From Burkholderia seminalis DSM 23518 (lineage in GTDB: Bacteria; Pseudomonadota; Gammaproteobacteria; Burkholderiales; Burkholderiaceae), in assembly GCF_902832885.1 (NCBI RefSeq), contig NZ_CADFDK010000003.1, positions 682,001 to 746,000 on the forward strand: a stretch of 64,000 nt of DNA, in the 5' to 3' direction. Numbering within the stretch: position 1 is the first letter of the stretch; every line of letters starts with the position of its first letter. Positions 44,745 to 52,824 of this stretch are shown piece by piece. The position numbers and the translations under genes were made by a program. The notes under the pieces are model-generated. The model ran no database searches and had not been told where the DNA came from. It was given only the letters and a program-made list of their open reading frames with translations.

Positions 44745-45866
44745 TCAGCCGTCGAACGGCGCCAGCTCGTAACTCGTGCTCCGGCCGCCGGACGACGAAC
44801 GGCGCAGCACGCCGCGCTCGACGAGTTCCGCGATGTCGCGCAGCGCGGTGTCCTGCGAGCACTTCGCGAGGGCCGCCCACTTGGTCGTCGTCAGCTTCCC
44901 CTCGAAACCGTCGAGCAGGCGATTCATCACCTTGGCCTGGCGCGCGTTCATCGCGAAGCCCGCACAGCGCTGCCAGAAGCGCGCCTTCACCAGCACCGCG
45001 TCGAGCGTCGTGTGTGCGTGATCGATCGCCCTGCCGAGGGTATCCAGGAACCACGCGAGCCATTCCGTGACGTCGAGCGAACCGCGCTGCGTGCGCTCCA
45101 GCACGTCGTAGTACGCATTGCGCTCGCGCTGGATCTGCGCCGACAGGCTGTAGAAACGCTGCGGACTCCGGTCGGCGCGCGCCAGGACCAGATCGCCGAG
45201 CGCACGCGCGATACGGCCGTTGCCGTCGTCGAACGGGTGGAGCGTGACGAACCACAGATGGGCCAGGCCGGCCTGGATCAGCAACGGCTCGGCCGGTTCG
45301 GCATTGAGCCACGCGAGAAAGCGCGCGATCTCGTGCGTCAGGCGCGCGGCCGGCGGCGCCTCGAAATGCACGCGCTGCCGGCCGATCGGGCCGGACACCA
45401 CCTGCATCGGCCCGCTCGCATCCGTGCGCCATCCGCCGACCGTGATTCGCGACAATCCCGAATAGCCGGTCGGGAACAGCGCCGCATGCCACCCGAACAG
45501 GCGCGCCTCGGTCACCGGCGCCGCCGCATGGATCGTCGCGTCCAGCACCATGTCGACGACGCCCTCGACGTGGCGGTCGACCGGCGCCAGCGCACCGATG
45601 TCGACCCCGAGCCGGCGCGCGATCGACGAGCGGACCGATGCGACGTTCAGGGTTTCGCCCTCGATCGCGCTGGTCTTGACGACGTCCTCCGTCAACGCGG
45701 CCAGGCTCGCCTCGTCGCGCAGCGCGAGGCCGATGTCCGCCAGCCGCCCGGCCAGCATGCCTTGCGCGCGGCTGACGTCGGCCAGCGGCGTGGCGAGTGC
45801 CGGAAGGTCGAAGCGCCACGCCGGCCAATCGGCCGATTCCCAGATGAAAGTGTAATCTCCGCTCAT
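44745..45866 (-). CDS. Fic-family AMPylase with DNA-binding C-terminus
   Basis: A 373-residue Fic protein. The DUF4172-type N-terminus (YTFIWESADWPAW) contains a class II inhibitory motif TSAIEG (65-70) that blocks the ATP site. The catalytic motif HPFDDGNGR (210-218) is intact. Residues ~308-373 form a winged helix (RQAKVMNRLLDGFEGKLTTTKWAALAKCSQDTALRDIAELVERGVL). It should transfer AMP to Ser/Thr/Tyr of an unknown target. The ATG at 45866 lies inside a 27-bp palindrome; the longer frame to 45917 would cross both palindromes. The HTH suggests autorepression. Confidence 0.92.
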   Translation of the reverse strand: MSGDYTFIWESADWPAWRFDLPALATPLADVSRAQGMLAGRLADIGLALRDEASLAALTEDVVKTSAIEGETLNVASVRSSIARRLGVDIGALAPVDRHVEGVVDMVLDATIHAAAPVTEARLFGWHAALFPTGYSGLSRITVGGWRTDASGPMQVVSGPIGRQRVHFEAPPAARLTHEIARFLAWLNAEPAEPLLIQAGLAHLWFVTLHPFDDGNGRIARALGDLVLARADRSPQRFYSLSAQIQRERNAYYDVLERTQRGSLDVTEWLAWFLDTLGRAIDHAHTTLDAVLVKARFWQRCAGFAMNARQAKVMNRLLDGFEGKLTTTKWAALAKCSQDTALRDIAELVERGVLRRSSSGGRSTSYELAPFDG

Positions 45867-45879
45867 GATGCGGAGATTA
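45853..45879. promoter_or_regulatory. Fic operator 1 (27-bp palindrome)
   Basis: TAATCTCCGC, 7 bases, GCGGAGATTA: perfect 10-bp arms. It contains the Fic start codon and overlaps a -10-like GATAAT on the minus strand (45881-45876). Confidence 0.8.
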
Positions 45880-45905
45880 TCCCACCGATTCGCCGCATGG
45901 CTCAG

Positions 45906-45932
45906 TATTCTCCGCATATTTTGCGGAGAATA
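45906..45932. promoter_or_regulatory. Fic operator 2 (27-bp palindrome)
   Basis: TATTCTCCGCA, 5 bases, TGCGGAGAATA: perfect 11-bp arms sharing the CTCCGC/GCGGAG core with operator 1. Centres are 53 bp apart, close to five helical turns. Confidence 0.8.
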
Positions 45933-45960
45933 TGCGCGCTATTCACCGCACGGTGGCCTG

Positions 45961-46878
45961 CTATCGCGTCCGGCCCGCGTCGCGCTTCCCGGGCGGCGGC
46001 GCGTCGCCGAGCCGCTCGGCAAGAAATCCGATGAACGTGCGCAGCGTGACGAACCCTTCCCGATGCTGCGGGAACACCGCATTGAGCGTGATCGGCGGCG
46101 GCACGTACGCGTCGAGCACCGGCACGAGCGCGCCGCTGTCGAGCGCCGCGCCGACGATGAAGTGCGGCAGCAGCGCGATGCCGAGCCCCGCGATCGCCGC
46201 GTCGCGCACCACTTCGCCGTTGTTCGCGACGAGCGGCCCCTGCACGTCGAACGTGCGTGACGCGCCGTCGATGCGGAATTCCCAGCCGACGCGCCGCTCG
46301 CGCCCGTACAGCAGGCAAGTGTGACCGGCGAGATCGGCCGGTGTCTGCGGCATGCCCTGCCGCTTCAGGTACGCGGGGCTCGCGCACGCGATCATCCGCC
46401 ATGCGCCCAGCGGGCGCGCGATCAGCGTCGAATCCTCGAGCGAGCCGATACGCAGCACGAGGTCGAACCCTTCGCCGATCAGGTCGACGCGCCGGTCGGT
46501 CAGGTCGAGGTTCAGCCGCACGGCCGGGTGCGCGGACAGGAATTCGGCGATCAGCGGCGACACGTGGGTGATCCCGAACGACAGCGGCGCGCTGATCTTC
46601 AGCGAGCCGTGCAGCTCGGTGCTGCGCACCGACATCGCCTGCTCGGCGTCGGCGATCTCCGCCAGGATGCGCTGCGCGCGCGCATAAAACTCCTGCCCCG
46701 ATTCGGTCACCGCGAGATTGCGCGTATTGCGGTGCAGGAGCCGCACGCCGAGCGACGCCTCCAGCGCCATCGTGCGCCGGCTGACGAACTGCTTGGACAG
46801 CATCAGCTGGTCGGCCGCCGCCGTGAAGCTGCCCGCATCGACGGTCGCGACGAAGATCCTCAGGTCGTTGAGTTCCAT
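45961..46878 (-). CDS. LysR-family regulator
   Basis: A 305-residue LysR protein. N-terminal HTH (LRIFVATVDAGSFTAAADQLMLSKQFVSRRTMALEASLGVRLLHR) and a periplasmic-binding-like effector domain (GSLKISAPLSFGITHVSPLIAEFL, GIALLPHFIV). ATG at 46878 is preceded by GGAG; the ATG at 46887 is less well placed. It is divergent from the pirin gene, whose promoter it may control. Confidence 0.88.
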   Translation of the reverse strand: MELNDLRIFVATVDAGSFTAAADQLMLSKQFVSRRTMALEASLGVRLLHRNTRNLAVTESGQEFYARAQRILAEIADAEQAMSVRSTELHGSLKISAPLSFGITHVSPLIAEFLSAHPAVRLNLDLTDRRVDLIGEGFDLVLRIGSLEDSTLIARPLGAWRMIACASPAYLKRQGMPQTPADLAGHTCLLYGRERRVGWEFRIDGASRTFDVQGPLVANNGEVVRDAAIAGLGIALLPHFIVGAALDSGALVPVLDAYVPPPITLNAVFPQHREGFVTLRTFIGFLAERLGDAPPPGKRDAGRTR

Positions 46879-46902
46879 ATTGTCCACTCCATAGCGACAG
46901 TC

Positions 46903-46930
46903 ATTATCTCTACAGCCATTTATTTGTCAA
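46903..46930 (-). promoter_or_regulatory. lysR promoter
   Basis: Minus strand TTGACA (46930-46925), 16-base spacer, GATAAT (46908-46903), giving a leader of about 18 bases before the ATG at 46878. Confidence 0.7.
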
Positions 46931-47005
46931 ATCGATTGACCTAAGATTCATCTCAACGAACGGCCGGGCCCACTTCCGAGGTCCGGCGACTTCAAGGAAA
47001 AAATC

Positions 47006-47731
<726 letters not shown>

Positions 47732-47749
47732 CGCCCGTTCGGGAAACCG

Positions 47750-47775
47750 GGCCCCGCTGAATGCGGGGCCTTTTT
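47750..47775 (+). terminator. Intrinsic terminator/attenuator between pirin and wrbA
   Basis: GGCCCCGC-TGAAT-GCGGGGCC followed by TTTTT. It ends 18 bp before the wrbA ATG, directly ahead of its GGAG binding site. Confidence 0.85.
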
Positions 47776-47792
47776 AATCGGAGATTCGCAAC

Positions 47793-48395
47793 ATGGCCAA
47801 GGTTCTGGTTCTTTACTACTCGTCCTACGGGCACGTCGAAACGATGGCGCAGCACATCGCCGAGGGCGCGAAATCGGTGCCCGGCGTCGAGGTCACGCTC
47901 AAGCGCGTGCCGGAAACGATCCCCGTCGACCAGGCCCGCGCGATCGGCGTGAAGGTCGACCAGGCCGCGCCGGTCGCCACGGTGGACGAACTCGCCGACT
48001 ACGACGCCATCATCTTCGGCACGCCGACCCGCTTCGGCAACATGGCCGGCCAGATGCGCACGTTCCTCGACCAGACGGGCGGCCTGTGGATGAAGGGCGC
48101 GCTCGTCGGCAAGATCGGCAGCGTGTTCGCATCGACCGGCACGCAGCACGGCGGCCAGGAAACGACGATCACGTCGTTCCACACGACGCTGCTGCACCAC
48201 GGGATGGTGATCGTGGGCGTGCCGTATGCGTGCAGCGGGCTCGTCAACATGAACGAAATCACCGGCGGCACGCCGTACGGCGCGACGACGCTCGCGGGCG
48301 CGGACGGCAGCCGCCAGCCGAGCGCGAACGAACTCGACATCGCGCGCTACCAGGGCAAGCACGTCGCGGAAATCGCCAGCAAGCTCGCGTCGTAA
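47793..48395 (+). CDS. wrbA: NAD(P)H:quinone oxidoreductase WrbA
   Basis: A 200-residue flavodoxin-like protein with the WrbA/type IV NQO pattern: FMN loop [14 protein letters not shown] (6-19), [24 protein letters not shown] and [16 protein letters not shown]. It reduces quinones by two electrons as a tetramer, protecting against semiquinone radicals. Length is standard. Expression may depend on read-through of the upstream terminator or on a promoter I did not identify. Confidence 0.93.
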   Translation: MAKVLVLYYSSYGHVETMAQHIAEGAKSVPGVEVTLKRVPETIPVDQARAIGVKVDQAAPVATVDELADYDAIIFGTPTRFGNMAGQMRTFLDQTGGLWMKGALVGKIGSVFASTGTQHGGQETTITSFHTTLLHHGMVIVGVPYACSGLVNMNEITGGTPYGATTLAGADGSRQPSANELDIARYQGKHVAEIASKLAS

Positions 48396-48431
48396 CGCGG
48401 CGGCCTCGCGCCGCTGCCGTTGCGCGCACGA

Positions 48432-48464
48432 ACGAACGGCGCCGGTTCGACCGGCGCCGTTCGT
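48432..48464. terminator. Bidirectional hairpin between wrbA and the small secreted protein gene
   Basis: ACGAACGGCGCCGG (48432-48445), TTCGA loop, CCGGCGCCGTTCGT: a perfect 14-bp stem between convergent genes. It lacks a T-run. Confidence 0.65.
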
Positions 48465-48485
48465 CCTGTGCAGGGCTGGCGGGCG

Positions 48486-48791
48486 TTACTGGCCCGAAGC
48501 CGGCGCGGCCGGCGCCGCCTTCGTCGCGGGCGCCTTCTGCACGGCGTTCTGCGGATAGTTGCTCTGGTCGTTGGTCAGCCGGTAACCGCTGCCGGTGCCG
48601 ATCGCCTTCAGGTCCGACGCGTGCCGCGCACGGGCCGCCTTGCGCGCCGCCTTCTTCTGCGCCTTGTCGAGCTGCTTCTGCGTCGGCGCGGACGCCGGAT
48701 CCTGCGCGTATGCCGCCGGCACGGCGGTCAACAACAGACCGCACGACGCCGCTACTGCTGCTGCCACCGAAACCACGCGAGACTGCTTCAT
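48486..48791 (-). CDS. Small secreted protein of unknown function
   Basis: A 101-residue protein with a clear signal peptide (VVSVAAAVAASCGLLLTAVPAAYA, cut near residue 29). The mature part is a short Lys/Ala-rich helix (QLDKAQKKAARKAARARHASDLKAI) and an Ala/Pro tail. Such short periplasmic proteins are common in Burkholderia and often labelled DUF4148-like; function unknown. Confidence 0.7.
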   Translation of the reverse strand: MKQSRVVSVAAAVAASCGLLLTAVPAAYAQDPASAPTQKQLDKAQKKAARKAARARHASDLKAIGTGSGYRLTNDQSNYPQNAVQKAPATKAAPAAPASGQ

Positions 48792-49024
48792 GGCCGGATC
48801 TCCTTGTCGAGTGTTGATTGTGGATTATCGGACACCGGCGCGCACGCGACGGCTTGCGACAACGGCGCCGATGCAACGTTAGCCGATCGCCGCGCAAATG
48901 TCCGTGTGCGTTCCTGAATTCTCCTGATAACGACAACGATACGTGCAAGCGGCACGGGCCGTCCTTTCGGCCTGCCATCCGCGCCATCAGGGAAACCGAT
49001 AGCCCGCGGCCGACCGGCGCGCGT

Positions 49025-49759
49025 TCAGATCCAGCGCGACAACACCGGCAGCAGGATCGGGACGACGAAGGCCGTCAGCACGCCGTTCAGCCCCATCCCG
49101 AGCCCGGCGAACGCGCCGGCCTCCTCGCTGACCTGGAACGCGCGCGCGGTGCCGATCCCGTGCGACGCGACGCCGAGCGCGAAGCCGCGCACGGCCGGCT
49201 CGTCGACCCGCAGCAGATTGAGGATGCCACGCGCGCACACCGCGCCAAAAATCCCGGTCGAAATCACGAGCACGGCGGTGAGCGACGGAATGCCGCCGAT
49301 CTCGGCGGCGACCGCCATCGCGATCGGCGTCGTCGCCGATTTCGGCGCGAGCGACGCGATCGTCTGGCCCGACGCGCCAAACAGCGCGGCGATGCCGACC
49401 GCCGACACGATCGCGGTCAGCGAGCCCGCGAGCAGGCCGACGAGCAGCGGCAGCGCGGTGCGCCGCAGCTTCGACCACTGGCGGTACAGCGGCAGCGCGA
49501 GCGCGACGGTCGCGGGGCCGAGCAGGAAGTGGACGAACTGCGCGCCTTCGAAATACGTCGGATACGGCGTATGCGTGATCGTCAGCAGCACGACGATCAG
49601 CGCGACCGCGATCAGCACCGGGTTCGCGAGCGGGTTGAAGCGCGCCCGCGCATAGACGGCCTGCGCGAACAGATACGCGACCAGCGTGATGGTCAGGCCG
49701 AGCAGCGGGGTCGCGGCGAGATAGACCCAGATCGCGCCGAGTTTCGGGAAGGCCGTCAT
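49025..49759 (-). CDS. lrgB: LrgB family protein
   Basis: A 244-residue multi-pass membrane protein of the LrgB/CidB/YohK family: PYPTYFEGAQFVHFLLGPATVALALPLY, SVTTPIAMAVAAEIGG-type segment (KSATTPIAMAVAAEIGGIPSL) and GVASHGIGTARAF. With LrgA it is thought to act as an antiholin-like or pyruvate/metabolite channel. The start overlaps the lrgA stop (ATGA). Confidence 0.9.
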   Translation of the reverse strand: MTAFPKLGAIWVYLAATPLLGLTITLVAYLFAQAVYARARFNPLANPVLIAVALIVVLLTITHTPYPTYFEGAQFVHFLLGPATVALALPLYRQWSKLRRTALPLLVGLLAGSLTAIVSAVGIAALFGASGQTIASLAPKSATTPIAMAVAAEIGGIPSLTAVLVISTGIFGAVCARGILNLLRVDEPAVRGFALGVASHGIGTARAFQVSEEAGAFAGLGMGLNGVLTAFVVPILLPVLSRWI

Positions 49760-50127
49760 TGCACGCCCTCCGCGTTGCCGCCCGCGCGGCGCTGGCGCCG
49801 CAGCAGCGCACGCGTGACGAGCGCCGTCACCGCGATCGCCAGCGTGGTGCTGACGGCCAGCGCGACGACGACCGCGACCGCATCGCCGCGCACGCGATCG
49901 GCCGACACCATGATGCCGACGCCGGCCGGCACGAACAGCAGCGACAGGTGGCGCAGCAGCTCGAGCGCGGTCGGCTCGATCGCATCGGCCACCTGCGGGC
50001 GCAGCATCACGAAGCCGAACAGCAGCAGCATGCCGATCACGGGGCCCGGCACCGGCAGGCCGAACAGATAGGACACGCCTTCGCCGAGACACTGGAAAAT
50101 CAGCAAGACCGCGAACGCCTGCAACAT
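49756..50127 (-). CDS. lrgA: CidA/LrgA family protein
   Basis: A 123-residue holin-like membrane protein with four TM segments: AVLLIFQCLGEGVSYLFGLPVPGPVIGMLLLF, LLRHLSLLFVPAGVGIM, VVALAVSTTLAIAVTALVTR. ATG at 50127 starts at the family's usual N-terminus. It pairs with lrgB in a two-gene operon. Confidence 0.9.
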   Translation of the reverse strand: MLQAFAVLLIFQCLGEGVSYLFGLPVPGPVIGMLLLFGFVMLRPQVADAIEPTALELLRHLSLLFVPAGVGIMVSADRVRGDAVAVVVALAVSTTLAIAVTALVTRALLRRQRRAGGNAEGVQ

Positions 50128-50315
50128 GAACCGCTTCTCCCGAATGGTTGCGCCGGGCCGGCGGCTTGCCGCGCCGGCATGGACGATACGCGCGATCGTA
50201 CCAACATTGCCGGCCGCCAGTCGCGACTGGCGCAATCGCCCGATCCCGGCTCGACCGTGTCACCCCTGCGGACACCGTCGTGCTTCACCGCCCCAACCGC
50301 GCGCCGGTCGCATGC

Positions 50316-50341
50316 AAAAAAGGCGGGCATACGCCCGCCTT
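50316..50341 (-). terminator. Terminator after the esterase gene
   Basis: Minus strand: AAGGCGGGC-GTAT-GCCCGCCTT followed by TTTT before GCATG. It lies 56 bp past the esterase stop codon at 50397. Confidence 0.85.
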
Positions 50342-50396
50342 CGTTCCGTTCGCACACGCACCGCGACGCTTGCGGCGCGCGTACGCGCCCGCCGCG

Positions 50397-51431
50397 TTAC
50401 TTCAACCGCGTCGCGATTTCGTTGGCCATCGCCTTCGTCGCGGCCTTCGTCGGTGCATCGTCGGCCAGCGCGTTCAGCAAACCGAAATCGTGGATCGTGC
50501 CGTCGTAGCGCGTGGTCGTCGCATCCACGCCGGCCGCGTCGAGCTTGCGGCCATACGCTTCGCCTTCGTCGCGCAGCACGTCGAACTGCGCCACCTGGAT
50601 CAGCGCGGGCGGCAGGCCCTTCAACTGCGCGGTGCTCGCGCGCAGCGGCGACGCGTAGATCTCGTTGCGTTGCGCTTCGTTCTTCGTGTAGGCGTCCCAG
50701 AACCACTTCATCATCGGCCGCGTCAGGAAGTGGCCCTGCTGGTACGCGTTGTACGAGCCCGTATTGAAGTTGTGGTCCGTGACCGGCCACATCAGCCCCT
50801 GGAAGCGGATCGCGGGGCCGCCCTTGTCCTTCGCCATCAGCGCCACGACGGCCGCCATGTTCCCGCCGACGCTGTTGCCGACCACCGCGAGGCGGCTGCC
50901 GTCGACACCGATCTCGGCGCCATGCGCGGCCACCCACTTCGTCGCCGCATAGGCCTGGTTGATCGCGACCGGGTAATGCGCTTCCGGCGACGGCGTGTAG
51001 TTCACGAACACCGCGACGGCGCCCGACTGCACGACGAGATCGCGCACGAGGCGCTCGTGCGTCGGGAAGTCGCCGAGCACCCAGCCGCCGCCGTGGATGA
51101 ACACGAAGACCGGCAGCGTGCCCGTCGCGCCTTGCGGGCGCACGATCGTGACGGGTACCGACAGGCCGTCCTGCTCGATCGTGCGGTTCGACACGTCGAT
51201 GCCGGACAGGTCCACCTTTACGCCGTTCTGCGCATCGACCAGCACCTGACGCGCCTTCGCGGGGCTCAGCGTTTCGAGGCCCGGGCCCTTCTGGCCGTTC
51301 AGCACGGCGAGGAACGCACTCGTCTTCGTATCGGGACGGATGGTATCGGCGCCGGCCGCGAATGCGGCGGGGGCGGTGGACAGCGCGGCCGCAACGGCGG
51401 CGGCGATCAGCAGCGGCTTGACGATCTTCAT
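50397..51431 (-). CDS. Secreted alpha/beta hydrolase (hormone-sensitive-lipase type)
   Basis: A 344-residue esterase/lipase. Signal peptide 1-25 (PLLIAAAVAAALSTAPAAFA). Oxyanion motif HGGGW, nucleophile elbow GNSVGG, and the acid and His in the C-terminal third (FDVLRDEGEAY, GTIHDFG) place it in family IV (HSL). ATG at 51431 is the family start; the longer frame is Ser/Arg-rich. Likely periplasmic and active on short-chain esters. Its neighbour is ohr; the two may share a transcript. Confidence 0.88.
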   Translation of the reverse strand: MKIVKPLLIAAAVAAALSTAPAAFAAGADTIRPDTKTSAFLAVLNGQKGPGLETLSPAKARQVLVDAQNGVKVDLSGIDVSNRTIEQDGLSVPVTIVRPQGATGTLPVFVFIHGGGWVLGDFPTHERLVRDLVVQSGAVAVFVNYTPSPEAHYPVAINQAYAATKWVAAHGAEIGVDGSRLAVVGNSVGGNMAAVVALMAKDKGGPAIRFQGLMWPVTDHNFNTGSYNAYQQGHFLTRPMMKWFWDAYTKNEAQRNEIYASPLRASTAQLKGLPPALIQVAQFDVLRDEGEAYGRKLDAAGVDATTTRYDGTIHDFGLLNALADDAPTKAATKAMANEIATRLK

Positions 51432-51489
51432 GATGGTGTTCCTTGGCGTTCGCGGTTGAATGACGACAAATGATTCGTAGTGCGACTGA

Positions 51490-51915
51490 TTAGAGAAGCG
51501 TGAGCGTGACGTCGATGTTGCCGCGCGTCGCGTTCGAGTACGGGCAGACGACGTGCGCACGGTCGATCAGCGTTTGCGCGACGTCGCGATCGAGGCCCGG
51601 CAGCGAGATCTTCAGTTCGACTTCGATGCCGAAACCGTTCGGGATCGCGCCGATGCCGACGCTGCCTTCGATGGCGGCGTCCGCGGGCATCGCGATCTTG
51701 TCGCGGGCCGCGACGAACTTCATCGCGCCGATGAAGCACGCGCTGTAGCCGGCGGCGAACAGCTGCTCGGGGTTCGCGCCTGCGCCGCCCGCGCCGCCGA
51801 GTTCGCGCGGCGTGGTCAGCTTCAGGTCGAGACCGCTTTCGGGCACCGTCGCACGACCGTCACGGCCGCCGGTGGCTTTTGCATGGGCGCGGTACATCAC
51901 TTTTTCGATCGACAT
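51490..51915 (-). CDS. ohr: Organic hydroperoxide resistance protein (Ohr/OsmC family)
   Basis: A 141-residue thiol peroxidase with both catalytic cysteines: Cys60 ([12 protein letters not shown]) and Cys124 ([13 protein letters not shown]). It reduces organic peroxides using lipoylated proteins. The usual regulator is a MarR-type OhrR; none is adjacent here. Instead a TetR gene with an identical operator-like sequence lies upstream on the same strand. Confidence 0.92.
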   Translation of the reverse strand: MSIEKVMYRAHAKATGGRDGRATVPESGLDLKLTTPRELGGAGGAGANPEQLFAAGYSACFIGAMKFVAARDKIAMPADAAIEGSVGIGAIPNGFGIEVELKISLPGLDRDVAQTLIDRAHVVCPYSNATRGNIDVTLTLL

Positions 51916-52001
51916 GACAGACTCCTTTGCAGTAAATGAACGAAACAACCTTCGAACCGGGGATCGCGTGCCGTCGGCTTTTTCCGCCGGTCCCGCGCTT
52001 G

Positions 52002-52023
52002 TTTATCTACTCATAGATAGACA
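52002..52023. promoter_or_regulatory. TetR-type operator upstream of ohr (copy 1)
   Basis: TATCTA-CTCA-TAGATA dyad embedded in a 22-base sequence identical to the one before the TetR gene (52717-52738). About 87 bp before the ohr start. Confidence 0.75.
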
Positions 52024-52065
52024 AGCATCCCCAAAAAAATACAGAAGCATTACCCTCTGCGCCGA

Positions 52066-52091
52066 TTGTCTATCTATCACTAAATAGACAA
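52066..52091. promoter_or_regulatory. Second dyad upstream of ohr
   Basis: TTGTCTAT, 10 bases, ATAGACAA; its arms extend the GTCTAT/ATAGAC words seen in the other two sites. Likely an additional or stronger site for the same regulator. Confidence 0.65.
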
Positions 52092-52140
52092 CAAGAACCA
52101 ATAAAACGGCGGCGAACCGCCCTGCTACCCGCGCGGTCCG

Positions 52141-52707
52141 TCAGGACCGCGCCTTCCAGACGGCCTCGACATCCTCGAGGCGCGCCCGCGTATGAAACAG
52201 CCGGCTGGCCAGCACGCTACCCTGAAACGCCGCGTACAACGTGCGCGCGGCCGTATCGGGTTCGCCGCTGAACTGCAGCGTACCTTCCTTCGCGCCCTGC
52301 GCCAGCAATGCCGCCAGCCAGCTTTCGTTGGCCTTGAAGAACGCCTGCACGGCCTGCCGCACGTTCTCCGGCAGCGTTTCGATATCGGCCGCGAGCATCC
52401 CGCACAGGCAGATCAGGTTGCCGTCGCCGAGCGTGCGGCCGAACATCTTCGTGTACAGGCTCAGCTTCACGTCGGCCGGCAATGCCGGATCGATCGTCCG
52501 CATGGCCGCGAGGACTTCGTCGCTGTACACCGCCACCGCTTCCAGCACCAGATCGTCCTTCGACGGGAAGTAGTAGTGGATGCTCGACGTCTTCACGCCC
52601 ACCAGGTCGGACAGGTCTCGATAGCTGAAGCCGTTGTAACCGCGCAGCATCATCAGCGTGATCGCGTGATCGAGAATCTGTTCGCGGACGGTCGGTTTCG
52701 TTTCCAT
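52141..52707 (-). CDS. TetR-family regulator next to ohr
   Basis: A 188-residue TetR protein: HTH ILDHAITLMMLRGYNGFSYRDLSDLVGVKTSSIHYYFPSKDDL at the N-terminus and a ligand domain with LGDGNLICLCGMLAADIETLPENVRQAV. The paired Cys in LICLCGM could be redox-reactive. The C-terminal pattern resembles NemR/AcuR-type regulators of electrophile response. It is probably autoregulated and controls ohr. Confidence 0.88.
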   Translation of the reverse strand: METKPTVREQILDHAITLMMLRGYNGFSYRDLSDLVGVKTSSIHYYFPSKDDLVLEAVAVYSDEVLAAMRTIDPALPADVKLSLYTKMFGRTLGDGNLICLCGMLAADIETLPENVRQAVQAFFKANESWLAALLAQGAKEGTLQFSGEPDTAARTLYAAFQGSVLASRLFHTRARLEDVEAVWKARS

Positions 52708-52716
52708 GGATCGAAC

Positions 52717-52738
52717 TTTATCTACTCATAGATAGACA
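52717..52738. promoter_or_regulatory. TetR operator at its own promoter (copy 2)
   Basis: Identical 22-base sequence to 52002-52023 with the TATCTA/TAGATA dyad, ten bases upstream of the tetR start codon. Confidence 0.75.
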
Positions 52739-52824
52739 GTCAAGGACTTTTTTCGGGGCACCATGAAAAATCTGAAAATCTGGCACCCCGGCGAGCGCAC
52801 CGGCCGGCTCGTCGCCGCCGGCCC

